Shown piece by piece: positions 44,557-55,719 of a DNA stretch of 64,000 bases (position 1 is the first letter of the stretch; each line of letters opens with the position of its first letter). The notes under the pieces are model-generated. The model was not told the DNA's origin, ran no database searches, and worked only from the letters and a program-made list of their open reading frames with translations. Source of the stretch: Schistocephalus solidus (taxonomy: Eukaryota > Platyhelminthes > Cestoda > Diphyllobothriidea > Diphyllobothriidae); contig WEDG01004562.1 of the NCBI GenBank assembly GCA_017591395.1, positions 1 through 64,000 of the forward strand, in the 5' to 3' direction. The translations under genes were made by a program, and so were the position numbers.

Positions 44557-47341
44557 GCGTTTCGAATTTGGGTTCAAATTTCTGACCTCTAAGTAATTTA
44601 TTTTCTTCAATAATTTGGCCAACTGTCCACTTTATTAGCTTTCCGGTATCAGAAACTGGATTCCAATCAACGATAACTTCGTCCTCACAACTTTTCAACG
44701 GACTTTCGCAGAACTCGGACTTTCATCGAGTCCGCTCCCCTCGTGTCGATTGTTTGAGAACCGAGACAAGCAACTTCTTCAAAGGCTGAGTTACTCTTCT
44801 AAACTTATTCGTTGAATGCATCATACGTCGAACATACTTGATAAAGATCTCTCTTCCGAATTCATCTACCAATATACCAATGTCCAAAGCCTACTCCCTA
44901 AATCAGATGAGCTTAATTTATACGTGTTCCAAACTTCACCAAATATAATCTTCATAACTTAAACGTGGCTGACCACGAAGGTGGACGATCGTGAAGTTGC
45001 CATCCCCGGTTTTCAGTTATTCAGAAAAGATAGAGCAGGACGTCATGGTGGGGGTGTGCTGACTTATGTCAGATATGGCCTGCTTGTGTCAGAAAAAAAG
45101 GAAAAGCTCGCGTGCGAAACTGAAGCCATCTGGCTCACCATCAGAACGCCGGGGTCTCAAGCACTTGAGATCCTAACGGTCTACCGACCACCGAGGAACG
45201 ATCCACAAGCAGACAGTATACTGATAGATTAATTAGAATCGTTTGCTAGTCGATCCGAAGTTATGATTATGGGCGACTTTAACGCTCCAAATATCGATCG
45301 GAATCTGAGCTCGGCACCAGGCTCAGAATTAAACTTCGATCGCCGCCTCCTAGAAGCTATACACAAACGCTTCTTAACTCAACACGTCCTGTCTCCGACC
45401 AGAATACGCGAGGAGCAACAAGCTAATTGTTTGAACCTTGCATTGACAAAGGCGCCTGGCAGCGTAGATGTTGTGCACTGTCTATCCCTACTGGGCAAAA
45501 GTGATCACGTAGTCCTACAATGGGAATATTCACTCTTCTCTGTCCCCGATCGAAGCATCACAGTCAAACGCAACCTATGACGTGGAGACTTTACACAAAT
45601 GAAAATTGATGTGCGCCATTTAGACTGGAATTAAACATTCACCGGGTGTATTCTAGAGGATTTGTTGCAATTTAAGGCCGTATTACAGGGACTTATCACC
45701 AACTACTGTCCTAATTCGAAAAAAAGGTCACCAACAGGCCCTAGTGGCTAACGTCCACGCTGAAGAGTGAAGTAAACTGCAAGCGAAAGCTGTGGCAAAC
45801 TTATCTAAGGGAAAAGACCGTCGAATCGCTGACGAAGTACAAGACGCAGAGGAACATGATAAAAGGCCTGGTTTATAAAGCCCGCCAAAGTTTAGAGAGT
45901 AACTTTGTAAACCGTGCAGCAAAAAACTCGAAGCTCTGCTACAACTACATTAGGCAGTGCACTCGAAATAAAGACCCCATCCCTTTGTTGAAAACGGATG
46001 AAGGCGTCGAACTTTGCAAGGACGAGGAAAAGGCTGAGCATCTATCTGAGTTCTTTCAATCGGTTTTTACGAGGGAAGCCAATGTAACCGCTGATAACTA
46101 TAGTGTGGAAGAGATCCCGACAATTGACTCAGTGGTCATAACAGAACCTATTGTTCTGTAAGAACTACTGAAGCTGGACGAAACCAAATCGCCAGGTCCT
46201 GATGTAATACCGGCAAAGTTGTTGAAGGAGTTGGCCAAAGAGTTGGCAGAACCTTTGTGTCTTCTCTTCCAAGTTTCCCTCGCTGCAGGCAGATTGCCAC
46301 CCGAGTGGAAGACCGCGTGGATTTCCCCGATACATAAAAGTGGTAGCCGGGCTTCCGAAAATAACTACAGGCCGGTAAGTCTCACCTCCATATGTTGCGA
46401 GATTATGGAGCTATTCATCAAACGTGAACTGATGGAGTTTCTGGAGCGGCATCATCTTCTCTCTGACGCGCAGCACGGATTCCGCAGAGGGAGGTCCTGT
46501 TTAACTTATTTGCCCTACTGTCTGGAACGATGGACCCGAGCGGTCGATGAAGGAAAGGTAGTGCACGAAGTCTACATAGACTTCAAGAAGGCCTTTGATA
46601 GCGTGCCTCACCAACGTCTCCCTACACAAACTCAACCGTATTGGGGTAAGGGGCAAGCTTTTGAAGTGGATCGAAAACTTCTTGATTGGGTGATCTCAGA
46701 TTGTCCGTCTTGGCGATCAACAATAAGCGGAGGTGGCGGTTGAGATTGGGGTTCCTCAGGGCTCCGTCCTTGGCCCTATCCTCTTCCTTATATATATTTA
46801 TGACTGCATAACTGGCTTGGACTGTGACACCGCCATGTTTGCTGACGATATAAAGCTTTGGATAGTCATATACAACGCACCTGATGAAGAAAGTCTACAG
46901 ACAAACTTGCATCGACTCGAGGAATGGTCGCAAAACTGGCTCCTCCCATTCAATGCTACCAAGTGAAATATTCTGTGATTCGGCAGAACCAGCTCCGGGC
47001 ACCAGAGAATTAACTATCTGGACGGCACACCACTACCAGAGGTAGAGGCTCAGAAAGATCTATGATTATGGATCACGCCCACACTGAACCCATCGTTCCA
47101 TTGCTCAAAAGTAGACAAATCTGCCATGTCAAGCTTGTATCTAATTAAGCGAGCGTTTGCAAAGTTCGACAAAGAGTGCTTTTATAAGGTCTTCGGGATA
47201 TTCGTGCTACCACAATTGGAATTTGCCATACAAGCCTGGAGACCGTGGTCTGTCAAAGACCACAACACCCTTGAGAAGGTCTAAAGATGTGCAACCAAGC
47301 CTGTTCAAGGTCAAAGCTGTCTGCCTTACGAGCCCAACTTA
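44557..47341 (+). mobile_element. CR1/jockey-like LINE with 14-bp target duplication
   Basis: Endonuclease part: LFRKDRAGRHGGGVLTYVR (about 45,020), EILTVYRPPRNDP, IMGDFNAPNIDRN (45,266), SDHVVLQWEYS (45,499). Linker: YNYIRQCTRNKDPIPLL. RT: SPGPDVIPAKLLKELAKELA, NNYRPVSLTSICCEIMELFI, QHGFRRGRSCLTYLPYCLER, YIDFKKAFDSVPHQRL, GVPQGSVLGPILFLIYI, MFADDIKLW (46,833). Frames change at least at 45,236, 45,580-45,730, 46,160, 46,630 and 46,970, so it is dead. It ends at LPYEPNL, inside the ORF, with no 3' UTR. TAGCAGTCAACCAC flanks it at 44,543-44,556 and 47,342-47,355; copy 1 of the duplication has the empty site (TAGCATCCAACCAC at about 35,322). Confidence 0.9.
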
Positions 47342-48047
47342 TAGCAGTCAACCACTTCAAGGTGGCTTGTGCCCGGCCCTTTTCAACCGTCCCAGCAAAG
47401 GAGACTTATCCACCCGCTACAATACTTCGTGCCATTTCCCAGCCTCACTTGATAACCCTGTACCATTCCCCTTCCCCCCCTACCCCACCAACTCCCCTCC
47501 ATACGCGCATTGATCGTCTTATGGCTTTCCCTGATGTTTACCAAGTCGCCCATTATGCCGACGCCTTTTAAGTTTTCCTCACATTAGTAATTTTGGATGC
47601 AGTTCTCCGGGAAAGGGTTTTTTAGTGAAAAAAGCTTTTCGTTTTTAGTTTTTTTGAAATACTCCCATGAAAAACGTGACACAACCAATCTAGAATTTGA
47701 TAATAAGCTCCTTTTTATTGACTAGTTATTTTCTTCTCACTTTTACTGGCCTATATAACTTTGGAATGTTTACGGCTGACGTATAAGGAGAGACAGATAG
47801 GTTTACTATTACCTCACCAGGTTTCTATGTCCCAACTGAAAAGATTTCTAGTCGAATAAAAAGTACTTGAAGGGAATACTTGTTCCCTCCTGCAACCCGC
47901 ATTATCGATTATCGATTATGGACGAATGTCCTCATTCCTTCCCAAGGACACCCCAGCAATCGCTTCCCTGAATTCTGAATGTGAACCATCACTGACCATA
48001 TCAATGGTAACGGTAGCTCTACTAGGTTAAGTAAATCAGTGTCACGG
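47342..48047 (+). repeat. 3.7-kb duplication, copy 2, segment c
   Basis: Matches about 35,322-36,008, from CAACCACTTCAAGGTGGCTT to GTAAATCAGTGTCACGGC, with small indels (for example a doubled ATTATCG near 47,905). Confidence 0.85.
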
Positions 48048-50867
48048 CATGCAAAAAGAGTCTTATAAAAATAAAGCCTTCTCGAATAAAACGAAAAAAA
48101 CTTTGCATTAGACAAATTCGCAGAACGAAAGGTTTCATCCTGTTATACCAAATAGCGTACAAAATCGTATCAATCTCCAGAAACGTCCGAATCTTCAAAA
48201 ACCTGGCCTGTTTTCGTTCAATCCAATAGAGTTGAATTAAAATATTTTAGTCACATGTTTTCTCAGCCGCAAATTAATAAAACAAACAAAAATATTAACA
48301 TCAAATATATGCTAAAAGATCTGCTAAAATTAAAATCACGAGATTCCCTGTGCTAGTTAATCTCCTGTATGTCATTAGTTGACCAGTAAACACATGGAAT
48401 AATTACGTATTTTATGCGTGAACATAAAATAAAAATGTAATAAGTTAAAATATATTTTTGATCACATTAAATATATTAGCAATAGGTAAATATCTTTCTC
48501 GAAACAGTGGCCCGAACTTGCCAGACTAAGACCTCAAGAATAAATTACAACTTTGCTGACGCTTATTACTTTTCTTAGGCTTTAAAAAGCAGGTACTTAG
48601 ATAAGGAAACTGTTTTTAAGCTGTAGAGTACATTATAGTGTGTTTCAGTTAAGACTCCAGATATAGCACCGAATAGTTTTAACTGAGAGATTGTTTGTTG
48701 TTGATTTCCCCTTGTGGGGTATTTTGGAGGTTGAGTTAGAAGGTTTGGCGAATTAAACACCGAACCTCACGCCACCTTTTGAAAAAAACGGTATAAAGGA
48801 CACTTCTGCTAATTAGCAAATAAACACGACCTTTTAACGAAAATGAGCTATAACTACTTGGGGATGGAAAACCAACAGTAATATGGAATCTTCAGGTTCC
48901 TAGAATAATCAACTTTTTAAGAGCTGCTTCAATGGTTCCTCGAATATCTCTGTTAAATATGGCTGAAATTGAGGGCAAAATTTGTCGATTTAGGAAATGA
49001 ACTGGTAGATCAAATTTTGTGCGGACTTTCCCCTTGCTGTAAATATATTTCTTTGAATAACTTTGCAATGTCATGTAATTTCGGGATTACAGGTAACAAA
49101 ATCTACATTTTCTATACGGTTCTCAGACAGACGTTTTCGTTAAAAGAAATATTTTTAAATTTCAAATTTGCTTGACAGTTTGATGGTCGCGAATGTCATC
49201 TTCTACCACGTATCCACCGGAGGAGGGATCGGGTGCAGTGGCTGACCAATCAAAACAGCCCATCAAATTGTACCGCACACGTCTGCTTCGCGTTTCGTGT
49301 TCTCGCCGACACGAGTAGTGCTTGGCTGGGATTTCATCTGGGTGCATGTCAAGCAGAGGCAATTCCTTAAATGGTAGAAACGGGATTCTATCTTGGTTTG
49401 TTACCGTACGACGCAACTACAAGGGTTTATACTCATCGGTGGGTCCCCAAGCATTCCCATGCTACTTCCGACTGGCATATTCTGTTTGCTAAAGATGATT
49501 TCCAGTGCCGTAAACAGCTGGTAGTGTATTTGGAGTGGACATACGCACCTGCCCATTGCTGTTGAGTAAAAAAGCGGTAGAAAAGCAGAGACTGGTTATT
49601 TTTCGGCATTTGTTTTTCTTCCAAATGTATGTTATAAGTAGATTTGCAGACATATGCTCTGTGCGTCGGCTTAGGGTTGAGCTTTTACGGCAAATTGTAG
49701 GACGACTTAATTCGCGAATCTTACGCCTCAGATGTGCGAGCAGCAATACCTGCCCCAAAGGCAGCCATTTCCTTAGAAGAATAAAGATAAACACGTTCAA
49801 AATACTTACGAAATTTAAAATGACTATAAACATAGTATACCACACAGGAATACTCACGGTTGGTTACCAGAGGCATACACTACTTTCCAGGTTAACAGTC
49901 TTGACGAGGTTAACGCACTAAGTGTGCGTAACATGTCATCTCTGGTGTTTTAGAGTGCACCTGGAGGTTGACTTGCCACGAAAGTTTACAGGGACTGTTC
50001 AGGCTTATCTTCGCAGTTTGAGGGCAACGCCATCGAGATAAAATCTTGAAGGTGGTATAAATCAGTGCCTGAATTGATGGTAGACGCTTACATAACCCCT
50101 GCTCATGGAGGTTTGTGCCAGCGACCTGGAGGATATAACATGCTCCTGAGGCTCTCTGACTCTTCCATCCTTCGTAGAAGCCTTAAAGAACCAAATCAGA
50201 AGCCCCTCCTACTTTAATTCTAGTTGCATCTCTATGTTTTCATGCCACCCCTTCGGTGTTTGAATATTGTAATTCCGAGCCTCGGACCACGAGCCTAGGG
50301 GTTGGTGCAGTCCGGAAATGTATCCTTGTAGGAAGGAAACAGGTTGATCGAGGTGGCAGGTAGTGCCGTGGTCTTCGCTCTTGGACATGTAAAACTGCAC
50401 CTCCTTGTCAAAATGTAAACCCTCTGTGGCTACCGATCTCCCTCGTTCCCCCATCCCCCCGCCCTCCGCTCAGTAACCTTCCGTCCGCAAAGATAAAGTC
50501 AGGATCTACTTTAAGAGCATAAGCAGCAGTTTTGTGCTTCAGCGTGCTTCCCTTCAGTTTGCGTCGAAGTCAGTTTTTGTCAAAGGAATTATTAAAAGCT
50601 GCCAAAATCCTCTCAGGAGTGCTCTCTCTCAATGGATAATTAAAGGCGTTTGTTTTGGAAATCTAAGTAAAATATAGAACCTTTTTGGCGTGCCCAGCTG
50701 AGTGACAGGACCTAACAGGTATATCGTGCCCTTAGTGCCGCCTATAAGGAAGCGGCTTCCGCTTGTTGATCCGTTTGGTTGCTAGGCGATGACTTAAAAC
50801 AAAAACAGCACCCCAACATGTCAGTTGTGAATTGGTCGTAGGCGTAGCGTGCTGCTCTAGTAGGGTT
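48048..50867. other. Unassigned, upstream of tetraspanin B
   Basis: AT-rich to about 49,150. No gene recognised; ORFs at 49,489-49,857 (minus) and 49,535-49,921 (plus) overlap each other and have no motif. The last few hundred bases would hold the tetraspanin B promoter. Confidence 0.35.
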
Positions 50868-50939
50868 TATAAAAGCCCTGCGCATTCATAATTGCCAACG
50901 TCGGTTCCAGTTGGCTACACGCTTTGCTCAGCTCACCCG
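50868..50939 (+). promoter_or_regulatory. TATA box and non-coding exon 1, tetraspanin B
   Basis: TATAAAAG at 50,868-50,875 predicts a start near 50,898. The leader ends CACCCG|GTAAGC (donor at 50,940); the acceptor TTTGTTTTAG (to 51,270) lies 11 bases before the ATG. The plan equals that of tetraspanin A. Confidence 0.6.
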
Positions 50940-51281
50940 GTAAGCAAAACCATATGAACAATCATGCATCTTTCTCATGCAGGGCTGAAAGTAATATTCC
51001 CCCGTCCGTGTTCTTAGCACTGGCATTCGCGATAGATGAGCTGATCTTTGCATTTAAGTCCCACAGGAAGCTTTACTACATAGTAATTATCTGCAATTTC
51101 CGTAACATTATAAATCCAGACATCATTCCAAGGTCATAAGGTATACAAGTAGCTTTGAAATATTTTATATTTATTTTGAATAATCTCAAAAGCTTAGGCA
51201 TGTCTGTCTTCAAATATTAAAAACGTTTTCCTGGGATATTTGGGTAATTAATTTTCCATTTTTGTTTTAGCGGACAAAAAA

Positions 51282-54200
51282 ATGTGTTGCGCAATTGCAG
51301 CTTTGCTCAAGTTTGTCATTTCCACAGTGAATGTGGTTTTGGGGGTAGGACATTTTAACATCATTATATTGCATAAACCTTATTTATACCAAAAAAAGTC
51401 CGTCACAATTTTAGTCACATCAAATTTTACTTGAAAAGATGCAAAAATCGCGCACTACTAAGTATAACTTTTTTCCCACAAACAGATCGGATTCCTTATT
51501 GTAGCGCTACTTGGAGTTCTTCTAAAGTCATCTGCGCCCTTCGTCCGATCAATTCTTACTAAAGCACTCAGTTTTGGTGGAAAAATTGAAGATGAAAAAA
51601 TCAAATATCTGACTGATTTCGTCCTTGAAAATTCAAGTAAGCTGGTAAAAACTGCCCGTAAACAATGATAGTGCAAAATAAAGTAGCTACCTTTAATGTC
51701 ATTGGCTTTGGAGGTTCAGTACAAAAGGTTCTTTTCCGCTTGAATTGTAGCTGGCGTCTCTGTCATACTCATCGTGGTCGGTTTGGCTCTGGCCATTCTC
51801 TGCTTCATCGGTGCCTTCGCATCCTGCTGTGCTTGTGGCATTCTTCTTAAAATAGTACATTTCTCTATCATTTTGTGTTATATTTTAAATTTTATTCTCA
51901 ACGGGGCATATTTTGAGTTTAATATGCAGGACTGAGCATGCAATTCCACTAAACGTTCTTCTACTAAACGACTAAAAGTCAACCGAAAAATACATAAAGA
52001 ATATTCAAGTTATTGGAAACGCAGAATACTGTTTTGTGATACATTTTGCATTTTTGTGCAGAATTAAAGCTCGCAAACACACGGGCACAATGATATGCAG
52101 GCGTAGACTATCACAAGACCCGTTTGTCTGAAAATAGTTACCCTCGATTTTCAGTTTAATCATTATAGTCACGTCAAAGACACTGGCATCTCCTCGAGAG
52201 TGGCAAACGGCTCCCATTAAGATAGCCCTGGAAAAGGCTCTTTTCATTTACGTTCTTGTCTATTTTCTGGTTTTGCTTTGACTTATTCTTAGACGAGGAG
52301 AGTTAACCTATCTCTGCTCTTTTTTGTAGTATGCGATAATTCTCGCCATTCTTCTCGTTGCACAAATTATCGCAGTGTCCGTTCTCTTTTCAAATCCCGT
52401 GAAGGTAGGTTCTGGGCTGATTTAATTTTCAAAAAGTACATGTTTGTTACTCCCTTGTGCGTGCGACTGAAGTAGCGCACTTTTAACCTGCTGCCCAAAT
52501 GAATTAAAACATTCGTTGCATTGTTTTAAACTGTGCCATGTCTTTTCATTTTTAGCTAACTCAATCTATTGATTTAGCCATGACGAAAATGCTCGAGTAC
52601 TTTAACAAAGGCGACAAATTGGGTTCGGCCGCAACTACGATATGGATGTTCACCATGACAGTAAGTGTCGACATATTGGACGCTTAATCGTATTTATTGC
52701 AGCGCTTATAGTTATAATAAAAAAAGGAATAGAAGAGAAGAGAAGAACATTGCGGATAAAACGAAGGGAGTCTGAAATGGTCATTTCTGACTCAATGGCC
52801 ATCATAGCTCCGAAATGGTCATTCTAGTCCCCCTTGTCTTTGTCTGCAATGTTCGTCTGCCTCTGCCACTGGCCATGGTATGGCTGCGCACGGTGCTCGA
52901 AAGTTAGGCCTGAGGCAGAGCGGAATAAGTGAGTCCCTTAGCCAATCAACGAACGTTCGTCAACCAATTTTAGAAGTCCCGTAATCAAATCTGTGTCATG
53001 AAGAAATATATATGACACGCTGTTAAAACAACCCCAAATGTACTTTTTCTTTCTTTTTAGTTTAATGGAACATGCTGCGGAATGGATGGTGCAGCAGATT
53101 TCCAAAAAATCTCAAAGATAGCAAGTAGGTATTTTTGACAGCAATCAATTAGAACCTTTTTTCCCTTCATTGTCAAGACGAAACCACCTCAGAATTGTAT
53201 CTTAAATTTATGAAGTTAATCGTTGAATTAGGCCTCGTATATGTTTTTTTATGCGATTAAACGTTGCCTTAGTAAAGAAATAAGCCTTTCTTTCTGTGGA
53301 TCAATGAGCATTAGCCTTTGCATGATAGGGAAAGAGGTTACTTTTATTTAATTGCGTTTGAAAACCATCTCACCTACATTGACCACATTCAATATTCGCC
53401 TCATAGTTGGAGGATATGGATAATTACTCTCATTATTGTAATTTAATTCAAAAGCATTCTTTCTCTGGCTGCCTGATGTATAATTAGATTCACCAACGAA
53501 TGAAAGGGTAGCAAACTGCGAGGCTCATGCGCCAGATGTGCCGATTTAACAGCATTTCACAGCAATGTCTGTGCGACTGATTTCTTGAAGGAGGCTTTGA
53601 TCTACCCGTAGATTTCGAGCACCCCTTTCGGCTTGTGAGAAATGTGCGCCCACAAGAATGCCTTCAGGGGTGTAACTTCGCTAATCGAAGACCTCAAACT
53701 GCTCCAGCTGGTTAAAAAGTTGATTGAAACGTTTGTTCATTTTTTGAAAGTTGTGCAGTTAATTGACCCGTTTTGACTTTGGGTAAAAATATGACATCGA
53801 GTCCAGTAATGGTTGACAAAATAGTGCGGCCACAGTGAAACTGACGTTCTGTTTGAAAGGCAGAATAAAGAGGCAAGCAATAAAAGCCCCGTGCAGTCAA
53901 TGAAGTTAAAATTCGCTTCATCGATAGACCAATTCTCTCGTGTTGAGAACTCTATGCAACAGTCCCAGTATAGTCAGCTATCAAAATTGAAATAGAAATC
54001 ACAATTACCAGTTCAATTGGCATGCAAATCTTACCATTTGTTCTCTCCTTTAATGAACCACATAACACTCAGATTTTAATAACGCCCTACTGGTCTATTT
54101 TTGCATCTTTAAATTTATGCGAGATTTATAGAGCGTTTACATTGTAATTTCAAGGAAAAATCCAAAAAGGGTTGTCGTTAAAATGAATAGTTCTGCTTTA

Positions 54201-55500
54201 AAAACTTGACAGAGATATGAATGACCGATTCACTTGCTCTTTTTCCTACCACGAATACTTCATTTATTTAACACAGACTGATGAAAGTCCATTCATTAGC
54301 CTAGGTTTTAATTGTTTCGCAGAAACTAAAAGCGGTACATATTTTCTGCCCTACATAATAGTCTAAAACAAACCCCTGTTTAGTTCTGTTCTATATTTTA
54401 ATTTAAACAGCGTCGTATTCAGCGTTACAATAAGCTAGCTAGTTTCCTTTGTGAACTCAGTTTATTGCTCAACCCCCGTAAGTTTAAAATCCGTTTCCAA
54501 ACTTAATGTGGTCCAAGTTTGACTTTTTAGAGATGCGTATGTGTACACCTATGACTTACAAAATCAACCATATTTGGAACTTTATTGGATCAAATCTTTG
54601 GCTTATTAAGATGCCCCTACACCCTGTTGCGGAAGCGGAAAACCCCAATGTACCTCTGATGAGGAAACGTTATTCCCTTCATTGTCAAGACCAAAAAACC
54701 TCAGAATTGTATCTTAAATTTATGAAGTTTATCGTTAAATTTGGCCTGATATGTATTTTTTGATGTTTGTCTATTTAAGATGCCCCAGCACCCTGCTGCG
54801 AAAGCGGAAAACCCCAGTGTACCTACGATGAGGCAGCAAAGGAGAATGTAAAGGGCTGTCGTGAGCGCATCAATAACTTTACTTATGATAACCTGAAGAT
54901 GATTATGTATGTGGCCATCGCTGCAATTGTTTTACAGGCAAGTCTTCGTTTGTAAAACCTTATAAATCTTCAGGCTTTTTCGAGACTTGTGAATGAGTCT
55001 TGAAATTTTCGATTTATGTGCAGTCTGCGTTCGTATGCAATGCACGTGCTCCTAATAAATAAAGGTTAACTCGATTTTCTTAAGAGAAGTATGGGACCGG
55101 ACAGTTGCCGGCGTCAGCATGCATGTGTTCGGTATGGCCTTGAATTTCGTCACGAAAAGTCAGTAAGCGCTGAGTCACGAGGGTGCCAGCGCAGATGCTC
55201 ATTTCGTGTTTCACCCTCAACCTGAGAACTGGCGTAAAGTTTAACTCTTTGATCCCAGAATATATGAACATATTTATATATACTACTAACTGCAATGTCC
55301 TGTGGAAATTAGAAGTGCTCATAAACTGGAGAGACATAATTGCGCTCCCAGATTAAATGCATGTCACCATCCACATTCATCATAGTCATTGCTTTTTAAA
55401 CAGTTGTGCACTTATCATTTTTGTGTTTTTAAGTATTATTATCTTTTTCTACTTACAGGCTGCTCTTATCCTGCTTGTCGGAATCGCCATCTTTCTGTAG
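51282..55500 (+). CDS. Tetraspanin B, intact, eight coding exons
   Basis: Four-TM scaffold protein of membrane microdomains; in tapeworms such proteins are common in the tegument. Coding exons: 51,282-51,344; 51,486-51,636; 51,751-51,854; 52,330-52,404; 52,556-52,660; 53,061-53,124; 54,780-54,937; 55,459-55,500 (762 nt, 253 residues). TM1 about 5-32 (MCCAIAALLKFVIS, likely palmitoylated Cys2-Cys3); small loop to ~72; TM2 74-106 with FASCCACGILLKI; TM3 107-126; large loop with CCGMDG (Cys171-172), PCC (193-194), QC (201), GC (214); TM4 about 224-253, end IAIFL. Sequons at N70, N168, N220. All introns start GT except the last, which starts GC (CAG|GCAAGT at 54,938). Exon lengths equal those of tetraspanin A except exon 1 (63 versus 69) and exon 4 (75 versus 76). 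Start chosen as the first ATG after the acceptor, giving the usual very short cytosolic N-terminus. Confidence 0.93.
52716..52960 (+). mobile_element. S2 SINE, diverged copy in tetraspanin B intron
   Basis: GGGAGTCTGAAATGGTCATT, then CCGAAATGGTCATTCTAGTC, CCCTTGTCTTTGTCTGC and AGCGGAATAAGTGAGTCC. The CTGATGA segment is lost (CCATCATAG on the reversed side), so no ribozyme remains. Confidence 0.6.
54611..54666 (+). pseudogene. Partial duplicate of tetraspanin B exon 7
   Basis: Follows an acceptor-like TTATTAAG. It repeats the start of the true exon (54,780): APTPCCGSGKPQCTSDE against APAPCCESGKPQCTYDE. The match ends at about 54,666; then comes a copy (54,673-54,765) of intron sequence from 53,161-53,250. 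If spliced in, the frame would stop within about 20 codons. Confidence 0.75.
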
Positions 55501-55700
55501 AAGAGCGCTGTGTGCCTCAAAGTATAAAACCTATTTTTCAAAAGACTGGCGTAGTGCGTGTACTCTTCTTTTCGGGCAGGGTTCACGTGGGGATGCGACA
55601 TCTCCCTTTCTGCATCTTTCATTATAACATTTTCTTACATACACACCGAGAGACACCACCGATAATTGCAGTGTACGCAACCTGAAGATACTTTTTACTA

Positions 55701-55706
55701 AATAAA
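55701..55706 (+). terminator. Poly(A) signal, tetraspanin B
   Basis: AATAAA about 200 nt after the stop codon (55,498-55,500). Confidence 0.65.
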
Positions 55707-55719
55707 ACTTCTCTATTCA

